DNA of 64,000 nt from Planctomycetota bacterium. Its GTDB lineage: Bacteria; Planctomycetota; UBA8108; JACQVS01. The notes below the pieces were generated by a model that worked only from the letters and a program-made list of their open reading frames with translations, was not told the origin of the DNA and ran no database searches. The position numbers and the translations under genes are program-made. The stretch spans positions 1 to 64,000 of the forward strand of contig JANQLS010000108.1 in NCBI GenBank assembly GCA_028280485.1, given 5' to 3'. This document shows positions 36,598 to 44,712 of the stretch, one piece after another. Each line of letters begins with the position of its first letter. The stretch's first letter is position 1.

Positions 36598-36630
36598 TTT
36601 TGGAAATAAATCGGGCCCTTAGTTGATCTA

Positions 36631-37572
36631 TTATTCCTTAGCCTGCGTCCGGCTGGCCTCACGTCCCCAACGGCGATGGAACCAGAGGTACTGAGCTGGA
36701 TTCTCCAGGATAACTTCTGACATCAAATCTGAGATGAGTTTGGTGAGCGCTTGAATATCCGCTTGTCGATCTCCACTCCGTTCGAAGGGAGGAACGAAAA
36801 TCGTGCGAATATAGTGCTTCTTGGGGTCTTCCTTCGAACGCGTATCGACAGCGATGATGATCGGGGCATCCGTTAAGAGATGGAGAACTGCGGGTCCTCG
36901 AAATGTTCGGGCAGGCTTTCCCAAGAAATCGACGACCACCCCGCCCTTACGCGCATTTTGGTCGGGGAGCATCGCTACCCATTTCCCCGCTTTCAACAAG
37001 CGGGCGAGATGTCGGATCGAAGTATTGAGATTGCTCACCGCATCCATGCCGAATCGCTTTCGAGTGGAATCGAGCATTTTCTCGTATTGCGGCGCGTTGA
37101 GCTGCTTAACTAAAGTCGTAAATTTGACGCCTCGTTGACCGGCCACGAATCCAGTGAGGTAAAAATTGGCGGCGTGCGGTACGCAGACAATCGCGGGTCC
37201 CCCTTGTTTTTGGCGTTCAAATATTTCGTCGAGGTTTTCGAATTCAGCGGGGTATTCAAAATTTTCGGGTGTAGCCCGAGCGGCCCTAAAGAGTTCGATG
37301 AGGGCCATCATAGCTTCGTGGTAGGCTTCGACCGCCATTTTGTGGATCTCTTTTTCAGAGAGCTGATCCCCGAAGACGAATCTGAGATTCCCTAAAACCA
37401 CATGTCTCCGAAATCGGATGACGTAAAACGCAAAATTACCGATGCCGCGGCCGACACTCAAGGCGAATCCGAGTGGAAGAATTCCTACAAAGAAGATCAG
37501 GAGTAGGGTGGGGAAATACATCGCCCATTCCATGAAATCTCTGAACAGGCGACCGACTTTTCGGTTTTTCAC
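36631..37572 (-). CDS. Lipid A biosynthesis acyltransferase-like (LpxL/HtrB family) protein, catalytic acid replaced
   Basis: 313 residues, length and layout of the LpxL/HtrB acyltransferases: one N-terminal membrane helix (residues 19-38), then the acyltransferase fold. The block LPDQNARKGGVVVDFLGKPA and the following FRGPAVLHLLTDAPIIIA match the family. At the catalytic HxxxxE/D motif the sequence is HAANFY: His133 is kept, but the acidic residue is Tyr138. Activity therefore may be lost or rest on another residue. The start is a GTG without a clear ribosome-binding site; an ATG at 37533 is an alternative. The sigma factor gene lies 213 bases upstream on the same strand. Confidence 0.82.
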   Translation of the reverse strand: MKNRKVGRLFRDFMEWAMYFPTLLLIFFVGILPLGFALSVGRGIGNFAFYVIRFRRHVVLGNLRFVFGDQLSEKEIHKMAVEAYHEAMMALIELFRAARATPENFEYPAEFENLDEIFERQKQGGPAIVCVPHAANFYLTGFVAGQRGVKFTTLVKQLNAPQYEKMLDSTRKRFGMDAVSNLNTSIRHLARLLKAGKWVAMLPDQNARKGGVVVDFLGKPARTFRGPAVLHLLTDAPIIIAVDTRSKEDPKKHYIRTIFVPPFERSGDRQADIQALTKLISDLMSEVILENPAQYLWFHRRWGREASRTQAKE

Positions 37573-37785
37573 GAGGCTCGGTATCTATTGATGAGTGGCA
37601 ATCCGAAGTAGAGTGCTGATGACTAGCTGATCACTATCTGATGACTAGGGGAACAGTTGAAACGAATGGAGGTTCGCTACAATTGAGACTTAGTTTACCG
37701 AGTTCTTATTCAGAATGCTTTCTAAAAGCGATATTAGTTTAGGTTCTTGAAACCTTAGCCATAGAGGGGAGTGGGGGGCATTCTC

Positions 37786-38805
37786 TCACTGGGAATCGGA
37801 TTGCAGTTTTCTTAAAAAACCTACGCTGGAAGCGAAGATGCGTTCCCGTGCTTGAGGAGGGATGGGGTCTCCATCGCCTTCGATATCCGCGAGATTCGCC
37901 AGGCAGAAATCACATTTGACGACTTCTAGGTGAAACTTGATGAAACGTTCCCAATCATCATCTAACGCACCCAAAGAATAGGAGCCTAGAGTGTTACGCT
38001 TGGGGCAAGACATCATGTTGGATGTCCAGATCGACCTTATTAATTGAGATTGGTTGTCTTCGGTGTCTAAGAGATTCATCGCCGGATTCAAGAGTTCGTG
38101 GCGCCTAACCATCCTTGCCAATTTTTCAAGAGATGAAGCCTTGACTCGAGTGATCGTGGGTTCACTCACGCCGACCACCTTGGCGATTTCTCGATTTTTC
38201 CACGAACCAAAAAACAACAACTCCAAGACCATCAGGTCGCGAAAGTTTTTTTCTCTTCGGAGCTCGTCGAGAAATTCATCGAGAACATCACAGAGGATTT
38301 TGTTTCTAACGGTGATCGCTTCATCCCGTCTTGCGTATTGACTGGGAGTCGCGCCAGGGGAGACCGGTTCGTATCCTCGGCGTTCTGATTCTTCGGGAGT
38401 GGATCCTGCTAATGGAACTTGATGCATGCCGTGAGCTTCGGGGCGCTTCCTCGCCATGTCGACGATTTTGTTCCGCAAGATTTGAAAAAGGTAAGCTTGG
38501 AGACTTCGTACTCTATCGATGAGATCTAAGCTTTGAAGTAATCCCAATAAGGTTTCTTGAACGGCATCTTCAGGATCGATACCCGATCCGATCAAGCGCC
38601 TTGCTGCGTAAGCCCGTAAGCGGCCACCGTAGCGATCGACGAGTTGAGTGAAGGCATCGGGATCTCCTTTTCGAATGTTTTCGATGAGAAACCGGTCGGC
38701 CTCATTTTGAAGGTTGGTCTTGGAGGCCTCCCCTTCAGAGCCCGACTTACCTTGAGAGGACCCTGAGTTGTCGTTTACCGATTCATTCTCGGGCTGAGTT
38801 CCCAT
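37786..38805 (-). CDS. ECF-type sigma factor with C-terminal zinc-binding tail
   Basis: 339 residues. A low-complexity Ser/Glu/Asn N-terminus is followed by sigma region 2 at residues 37-118 (DPEDAVQETLLGLLQSLDL; LFQILRNKIVDMARK) and region 4 at about 165-232 with a helix-turn-helix (KNREIAKVVGVSEPTITRVK, 203-222). A C-terminal module at 265-310 has Cys267, His292, Cys298 and Cys301 (CPKRNTLGSYSLGALDDDW, then FHLEVVKCDFCLANL), resembling zinc-binding anti-sigma domains. Such a domain on the sigma factor itself could act as an internal switch; that is an inference. It follows the FHA/kinase/membrane protein genes by 114 bases. Confidence 0.85.
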   Translation of the reverse strand: MGTQPENESVNDNSGSSQGKSGSEGEASKTNLQNEADRFLIENIRKGDPDAFTQLVDRYGGRLRAYAARRLIGSGIDPEDAVQETLLGLLQSLDLIDRVRSLQAYLFQILRNKIVDMARKRPEAHGMHQVPLAGSTPEESERRGYEPVSPGATPSQYARRDEAITVRNKILCDVLDEFLDELRREKNFRDLMVLELLFFGSWKNREIAKVVGVSEPTITRVKASSLEKLARMVRRHELLNPAMNLLDTEDNQSQLIRSIWTSNMMSCPKRNTLGSYSLGALDDDWERFIKFHLEVVKCDFCLANLADIEGDGDPIPPQARERIFASSVGFLRKLQSDSQ

Positions 38806-38919
38806 GTTTTAACTGCGCGATGCTCTCTAAAGGTTGTTGTGATTTCGAGATGGCTATAAGACTAGAAAATGCAGTATTCAGGATACATCTCGAAAGAGTG
38901 ATTGACAACTCCTTAGGAA

Positions 38920-40236
38920 TCAAAAGAACCATTCACGAAACTGAAAGAGGCCGAAATATAAACCGGCTAACAGTAAAAGAGAGAATAAGCGTAGCCGCCA
39001 GGTGAAATACCCTTTGGTCGTCGAATTCAAGGATAAGTAAAGTAAGAACACGACCAGGGCTAAAACTCCACCGGCTAAGGCCGTCCAGACGACATTGCGT
39101 TTTTCTTTGAATTGTTGAAGTTTAACATCGCGAGCGACTTGAAGTAAATCGCTTTGAACCTCTTTGAGATGGCGATGGGGGAGTTGGTAGAGCACGGCTG
39201 TTCGGTAGTAGGTAGCGATACTCTTTTCTACTTTTTGTTCGAAACGTTGAACTTCATAGCGTTTCAAGCTCTGTCGAGCGATGTGAAGGCATTGCTGGAT
39301 GGGATCGATATCTAAAAAGATTTTAGAATCTAATTTTTTACCCTTCTCAGCGAGCTTGGCGAGTTCCCAAAGGTACTGAGCTGCTAATTGGTGAACGGCA
39401 GAAGATTCGGCCTCTAAGAAAGACTCGGAAGGATTGGGATCCCAAGAAGTCGAGTACCCCACAATTTTATTCCCCGACATCGGTGAGGGAGAACGGATCG
39501 AAGCAATACTCGATTTGTAAACTAAGGGGGGTGGGGGATCATCGTTGGTTACCCAGCGAGCGGAGCTGGGGCTTTGAGTCACTTTACCTTCCCCATTCGA
39601 GATAAATAGATCTAAGCGTTTCCAATTTTCGTAAGGATCAGCCAAATGGAAAACAGCCGCGTCTTTTTTCATCGTGATGGTGACGGGGGTGGTCAGAGCC
39701 ACATCTGTGGATCGTTCTTGAGCGCGTTGGACTTCGTTATCACCTTTGATGGAATCCACTCGTTCAGTCGCACTCGAGTGGTTCTCCGCTTCGTGGACCT
39801 TACTTTCGGCTCTCCCCGATGGTGGCCTTCTGCCGCTATCGGCATTCTCAGATCTTTCTACAGTTCTTGGAAAAGATCTTTCCGTTGTCCCTCTACTACT
39901 GCTGCGAGTTTGCCTGGGGTGAGAACTGACGGTACTTTCGGTGGCAGGAGCATCATGATTTCGAACTTCTTTCACCGAAACATAGGTCAGACCTACGAAT
40001 GCGAAGAGAAGAAACGCAATAAACAGAAAGACACCTGCGGTGATCCACAGCGGAGCGGCGGAGCCTCGACGTTGGGCTCTCTTGCGAGCTCGGTTGGCTA
40101 AGTGTCGTCGCTCATCTTGTACGGGATAGCTTTGCTTGGGGCGCAAGGAATGAGAGATCGCAAGGCCGATGGCTAAGATCAAACCGAGGACTACAAATCC
40201 AGCGACAACGAGGAATATTAAACTAAATGAAACCAT
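38920..40236 (-). CDS. Membrane protein of the FHA/kinase operon, family not recognised
   Basis: 438 residues. Two N-terminal membrane helices (FSLIFLVVAGFVVLGLILAI; WITAGVFLFIAFLLFAFVGL) flank a basic loop. A long Ser/Arg/Glu-rich disordered segment (about residues 95-180) is followed by a helical domain and two C-terminal helices (ALAGGVLALVVFLLYLSL; LFSLLLLAGLYFGLFQF). The disordered segment is rich in Ser/Thr and would suit phosphorylation by the adjacent kinase; this is conjecture. It begins nine bases after the kinase stop, so it is in the same operon. No known domain is recognised. Confidence 0.78.
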   Translation of the reverse strand: MVSFSLIFLVVAGFVVLGLILAIGLAISHSLRPKQSYPVQDERRHLANRARKRAQRRGSAAPLWITAGVFLFIAFLLFAFVGLTYVSVKEVRNHDAPATESTVSSHPRQTRSSSRGTTERSFPRTVERSENADSGRRPPSGRAESKVHEAENHSSATERVDSIKGDNEVQRAQERSTDVALTTPVTITMKKDAAVFHLADPYENWKRLDLFISNGEGKVTQSPSSARWVTNDDPPPPLVYKSSIASIRSPSPMSGNKIVGYSTSWDPNPSESFLEAESSAVHQLAAQYLWELAKLAEKGKKLDSKIFLDIDPIQQCLHIARQSLKRYEVQRFEQKVEKSIATYYRTAVLYQLPHRHLKEVQSDLLQVARDVKLQQFKEKRNVVWTALAGGVLALVVFLLYLSLNSTTKGYFTWRLRLFSLLLLAGLYFGLFQFREWFF

Positions 40237-40245
40237 GACAATTCA

Positions 40246-42657
40246 TTACTTGTGCTGTTGAGGGCCTTCTTGGGGCTGTGCCCATGCCGGCTCCGAAGGG
40301 AGTCGTCGAGCTGGCCAAAACAAGAACACGATGCAAAGGGCGATAACTCCCAAGATGATCACGAACATGAAGGAGTCTCGTTCTTGGAAAAGATTACGGA
40401 TCAAATCGGCAATATTCTGAGCTTCAAAGTGGTGTTGAGAAAACAGATCGATCATTAATCCCATCAACACCGACAAGCCCGTCCAACCTAAACCTCCCCT
40501 TAGAATGTGCAACCAGCCTCCGTGTCGTCTTCCCATCCCGGAACAGATCACGGTCAGGGTGAAGAAGATTGTGGCAATGAGCATGTGCGCATCCGAATGG
40601 AGCGCCGATATGATCGTCGGTAATTCGGCCTCAATATTTTCTTTATATCCCGTCTTAATTAAGCTCCCGGCGATGCCGATGACCGAGCCCACCAAGAAAA
40701 AGACAAAACCGAAGACCGCCCAGAGGGAGTCGAATAGGCTCGTCGTCTTCGACCAACGATGGAATTGGAAGAAAGCAAACCCACCGAGGAGGAGGACCAT
40801 GATGAGACCAAAGGGTCCGACTCCGACGCCGACAAAGGCGTAGAGTAAGAAGATTGGTAGAATGATAAATAGAGCGACCGCCGTGAGAGGATTTCTTTGA
40901 GTCCGGTATTGTGGATCTTCAGAATACCCTCGCTCCATCAGCCTTTGTTGAGCTTGTCTCTGTTGATCTTGAGAGGATTCTACAAATTTAGACCCAGCGA
41001 ATTTTTTTGATAGAGGACAGATCGTATTCAAAGTGATCGAAATTCCGGCGAAGATCCCCCCGAACATCAAGCTGGAACGTTCACCGAAAAAGTAACCTAA
41101 GATCCAGCCGAAGAGCCCAGCGTAGAAAGCGTGATCTAAACGAATGGAATCCTTTCGGTCGGGGCGTACTCGAAGGTGCCAGTCGATGAGGGCTATACCC
41201 ACTAGATAGGTAAGTGGGTTTCCAATCGCTCTGGAGTGAAAGCCAAATTCTCTTAAGAGATAGAGGGCTAAGACGGTAACGGGGCCGGCAAATCCGAGAA
41301 CGGAAAGTCTTCGGGCGATCCCCATATCGATTTGAAATTTGGGAGCCGCCCAGGCTTCTACGATTAAGATCGCGGTCGACATCGAAGCGATGAGGAGAGC
41401 GCACGAAGCGAAATCGTTAAAGAGGGAACCACTCCCTGAAAGTAGCGCTAAAGGCAAGGCGATACCACAAACGGCGAATATTCCGTTGACGATTCTTCCT
41501 CTACCCTGTTTGCCCTTTAGCTCTAATTCGAGTTTCGGAACTTGGGAAGTATTTTGAAGGCGCTTAGGTTGCGCCTGAGGAGGCTTGTTAGAGCGGTTCT
41601 GTTGAGGCTGAGCTTGATTTACAGGTTCAGGATCTCTTCCTTCGACTGAAACGCCTTCCATTGAAATGGGAGACTGCGGCGTGCCTATTGCGATATGTAT
41701 TCCGCTAGGAGTGGGATTCGCTGTCTCTAAATTTTCTAACGGCTGGGGTGGAGCTTGAGGTGCTTGAGTCGGTGCCTGTTCTAATGCTTGAAGGGAGGCG
41801 AGATCCGGTTTTTCCCAGGAGGTTGAAATACTCTCAAAGGAGACCTTTCCTGCTTGAGAACTAAGATCGGGAATGTTCTCGATATCGTTGACGAAGTCTT
41901 CGATGTTTTGGTAGCGATCTTCAGGTTTCTTTTCTAAGCAACGGTCGAGGATGGCCCGAAGGTCGCCATCGATATTTTCTAAGTCGGGGGGCGACGTTAA
42001 GTGCTTGATGAGAATTTCACCCATACTGTCGCCGTCGAAAGGAACCGTTCCGGTGAGGAGTTCATAGTAGATGACTCCGAGAGAATAAATATCGATGCCT
42101 CGGCTGTAATTTCCGGATCCGATCTCTGGTGCCATGTAATGCACCGTACCGACGCTGATCGTCTGGCCACTTTGGCGGGAGACATTGATGAACTTTGAGA
42201 GCCCGTAGTCACCAATTTTGGCGTAGCCATCTTCAAAGAAGATGTTCTCCGGTTTTAGATCTCGGTGAACGATGCCCTTTTCATGAAGATAGCTGAGCCC
42301 TTTGGCAATTCTGAGGATGAGATAAGTCGCTTTGTTTCGACCTAAACCTTCATTTTTACTGTGATTCAGGATGTCTCGAAAGGAGGGGCCGGAAACGTAC
42401 TCCATGACGACGAAAGGCGTACCATCAGCGTTGGTTTTCAAATCGAAAATACAAACCAAGTGGGGGCTTTTGAGGTTCATACAATGACGAACCCCTCGAA
42501 GTTCCACTTCGTGGTTTTGCTGAATGGTTTTAATCGCGACCTCTCGGCCTCCGTCAGAGACGCCGTAGTAGACTTCTCCGAATCCGCCGCGGCCGAGCCC
42601 TCGCATCAGAGTGTACCCTTCTAGAGGGCGGTCTCCGTGCTTATACTTGTAAGACAC
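40246..42657 (-). CDS. Serine/threonine protein kinase with multi-span C-terminal membrane domain
   Basis: 803 residues. The Hanks-type kinase domain spans residues 13-262: Gly loop GRGGFGEVYYG, ATP-binding Lys43 (VAIK), catalytic HRDLKPEN with Asp133, DYG at 150-152 in place of the usual DFG, and APE at 176-178. A Pro/Gln-rich linker (290-375) leads to a membrane domain of about ten helices from about 390 to the end. The GTG start lies one base after the FHA gene stop, with GGAGAG six bases upstream. All catalytic residues are present, so it should be active. The direct FHA neighbour is the likely phospho-dependent partner. Confidence 0.93.
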   Translation of the reverse strand: MSYKYKHGDRPLEGYTLMRGLGRGGFGEVYYGVSDGGREVAIKTIQQNHEVELRGVRHCMNLKSPHLVCIFDLKTNADGTPFVVMEYVSGPSFRDILNHSKNEGLGRNKATYLILRIAKGLSYLHEKGIVHRDLKPENIFFEDGYAKIGDYGLSKFINVSRQSGQTISVGTVHYMAPEIGSGNYSRGIDIYSLGVIYYELLTGTVPFDGDSMGEILIKHLTSPPDLENIDGDLRAILDRCLEKKPEDRYQNIEDFVNDIENIPDLSSQAGKVSFESISTSWEKPDLASLQALEQAPTQAPQAPPQPLENLETANPTPSGIHIAIGTPQSPISMEGVSVEGRDPEPVNQAQPQQNRSNKPPQAQPKRLQNTSQVPKLELELKGKQGRGRIVNGIFAVCGIALPLALLSGSGSLFNDFASCALLIASMSTAILIVEAWAAPKFQIDMGIARRLSVLGFAGPVTVLALYLLREFGFHSRAIGNPLTYLVGIALIDWHLRVRPDRKDSIRLDHAFYAGLFGWILGYFFGERSSLMFGGIFAGISITLNTICPLSKKFAGSKFVESSQDQQRQAQQRLMERGYSEDPQYRTQRNPLTAVALFIILPIFLLYAFVGVGVGPFGLIMVLLLGGFAFFQFHRWSKTTSLFDSLWAVFGFVFFLVGSVIGIAGSLIKTGYKENIEAELPTIISALHSDAHMLIATIFFTLTVICSGMGRRHGGWLHILRGGLGWTGLSVLMGLMIDLFSQHHFEAQNIADLIRNLFQERDSFMFVIILGVIALCIVFLFWPARRLPSEPAWAQPQEGPQQHK

Positions 42658-42658
42658 C

Positions 42659-44317
42659 TCACACTCTCCCTTGCTCGACTGGGGTGATCGTAAAGGTTAA
42701 TTCGCCGATTTTTACATGGGCGCCAACTGGCACTTCTGCATCTAATCCTGCGCCTTCACCATCCACTTCAATTTCGATGGGGGCTTTAAGGCGATAGTGG
42801 CCATTCTTCCGGCTGAGAACGATGGGCTTGCCTTCGTGAGGTACACAAATGTGACAACCGTTACCCGTCGATCCAGGAACTCCCGCACCTAAGATGACCA
42901 AACCTCCCATGAGGATGATATCCTGAGCGTGTCCTTCTACACGCAGATTCTTTCTCATTTTTAGGACGGCGGTAGGGGTGCGTTGAGTTGGAAGGTAAAA
43001 ACGGAAACCACAGCGAGAAGTGAGTTCAACTTTGTCCCCATCTTCAAGGAGTTTTCTTTCGATCGATTTTCCATCGATGATCACCTGGCCTTGTGCCGGA
43101 GTGATGAAAAAGTCTTCATCGATTCGCCGGATCTCAGCGTGAAATCCCTCGATCTCGGTGGGCACGGGGAGATCTGCTCGCATCGAAGATCCTGACCTTC
43201 CGATGGAAACGGTATCGGTAGAGAGCAGTAAGTAGGTACCGACGCCATCGATCCAAAGTAAATGGCGAGTTGATGGCGTAGCGGCGAGCGCTTGTGCTTT
43301 CTTTTGAGCGGGTGTTGGAATCGGAATTTCGTTGGGGATTGCTGGAATTTGTAATTGTGGTTGCGCGACTTGAGTCTGCGCGTTTTCAAAGGTAACTTCC
43401 CAGGGTTTCGTCGCTTCTAAAGCGAATCCGATCGGGCCCGTTTTTAAGGCTCTCAGGGAGTCCGTTAATTTTTTTAAATCTTCGACGGTATCCTTAACCC
43501 AGTGGGCTTGGGGGATGAACAATTGCAACCGACCCATATAAATGAGGGCATCTTCGTATCTCGCATCGTCGAAAGCTTCACCAGCTTTGGCTAAGTTCTT
43601 GAAGATGTCTTCGATTTTTTGGATATCTAAAGTGGGGCCTGAAACCTGAAGGAGTCTGCGATGGAGCTCGCTGGCGGTTTTGAGATCTCCCTCTTCGAGA
43701 GCTTTGATAATCTTCGTTTGCACTAAGACTTTGAGGTGAGTTAAAAAGTCTCGGGTTTCGTCTCCTCTTCCTAAGAGCCCGACGAGTTCTTCGGCGGCTT
43801 CACAGGCTTGTAAATAATCATGTTCGTCTAAGTGCTTGCGGGCGCGCTCTTCAACTTCTATACCTTTTTCTTGGTGGTTGTGAATCTTGTCGTAGATCGA
43901 ATTCACTCTCGAATCTTCGGTAGGAACGTTTTGGAGGCGCTCTTCACTGGTCCTCAACGAACCTTTAACCAAGTGCCTTCGGGCGGAGTCGAGAAGTTGG
44001 TTAACTTTTTCTTTTCTCTTTTTTTCGCGGGATCGCTCGTCGAGGATTTGCTCTCGAAGGTCCGAGGCTTGAACTTGAACCCCGCCGGCTTCTAAGGCTC
44101 GTTCGGTGTCGATCAGGGCTTCGCGGTAGCGCTTAGAATTCAGGTGTTCTCCGGCTCGATCGAGGAGCTTTGGAGCTAATTTTTCTAACAAGGTTTGCCC
44201 GCCGCGGTGATCCCGCATGCTTTTATCCATGGCGATCGCAAAGGCTTCGTCGAGTCTTCCTTCACGAAGGGCGTTTTTTGCTTGTTTCAGTTTGACTTGT
44301 CGCCAGATATCGAACAT
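42659..44317 (-). CDS. FHA-domain protein with helical N-terminal region
   Basis: 552 residues. The first 300 are helical with TPR-like and coiled-coil stretches (AKNALREGRLDEAFAIAMDK; HLNSKRYREALIDTERALEA). An FHA domain lies at about residues 355-440 (DTVSIGRSG, FHAEIRRIDEDFFITP, DGDKVEL). Its conserved GR and H are kept, although the usual Ser before the His is replaced (EGFHAEI). The C-terminal 90 residues (CHICVPHEGKPIVLSRKNG, then VGAHVKIGELTFTI) look like a second, degenerate FHA. It is the first gene of the operon. FHA modules bind phosphothreonine, so the kinase one base downstream is the natural partner. Confidence 0.88.
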   Translation of the reverse strand: MFDIWRQVKLKQAKNALREGRLDEAFAIAMDKSMRDHRGGQTLLEKLAPKLLDRAGEHLNSKRYREALIDTERALEAGGVQVQASDLREQILDERSREKKRKEKVNQLLDSARRHLVKGSLRTSEERLQNVPTEDSRVNSIYDKIHNHQEKGIEVEERARKHLDEHDYLQACEAAEELVGLLGRGDETRDFLTHLKVLVQTKIIKALEEGDLKTASELHRRLLQVSGPTLDIQKIEDIFKNLAKAGEAFDDARYEDALIYMGRLQLFIPQAHWVKDTVEDLKKLTDSLRALKTGPIGFALEATKPWEVTFENAQTQVAQPQLQIPAIPNEIPIPTPAQKKAQALAATPSTRHLLWIDGVGTYLLLSTDTVSIGRSGSSMRADLPVPTEIEGFHAEIRRIDEDFFITPAQGQVIIDGKSIERKLLEDGDKVELTSRCGFRFYLPTQRTPTAVLKMRKNLRVEGHAQDIILMGGLVILGAGVPGSTGNGCHICVPHEGKPIVLSRKNGHYRLKAPIEIEVDGEGAGLDAEVPVGAHVKIGELTFTITPVEQGRV

Positions 44318-44712
44318 TTGAAGGCCTTACATCGAAAGCGGATTCCGATTCTTGGTACTTCTGAAGTTCAAGATCGAACCTCCCCCAGTGAAGCAGAGGT
44401 TGATATTTTCACTCAACCCGGCTTGAGTCGATCCTGGGGCGAACCTGAACAAAAGAGTATAACTAATTGTATTTTAAGCTTTTGGGGCCGAATCTGTACG
44501 GCCAATTAGGTTTTTTAACCGAAGGTTTCCCTCAACGATTAATTAGCATGATTCACTGGTTTGGTCAGTCGCAATCCGTCTCAATTAATTTCATAATTTT
44601 TACTTACGAAATCAAAATTGTCTAGGTTCAGGGCAAAATTTGAATGGAGAGAGGGCTTAGTAAGCCCGGGGCGTTAGCGACGGGATGGAATGAAATGATG
44701 CCTAAACTTCTC
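44318..44712. other. 395-base intergenic region
   Basis: Lies between the protease gene (end) and the FHA operon (start), both minus. Contains one REP-like copy at 44656-44685. The promoter of the FHA operon must lie here, but no convincing -35/-10 pair was seen. AT-rich stretches surround 44560-44630. Confidence 0.5.
44656..44685 (-). repeat. REP-like repeat, single copy
   Basis: Reverse-oriented copy of the TTACTAAG subtype (CTTAGTAAGCCCGGGGCG, then TTAGCGACGGGA), unpaired, upstream of the FHA operon. Confidence 0.75.

Larger units (their letters stand above)
36059..36630. other. 572-base repeat-rich intergenic island upstream of lpdA
   Basis: The first 230 bases upstream of lpdA are free of repeats and should carry its promoter, though none could be defined. 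From 36296 to 36597 the DNA is entirely repeat: a REP-like inverted pair, then two head-to-tail 80-base elements each followed by a REP-like half. It separates lpdA from the upstream acyltransferase gene. Confidence 0.7.

Noticed and set aside
44195..44509. Plus-strand ORF of 104 codons running into the gap upstream of the FHA gene
   Set aside because: Its first 120 bases are antisense to the FHA gene and the remainder has no recognisable features or ribosome-binding site.
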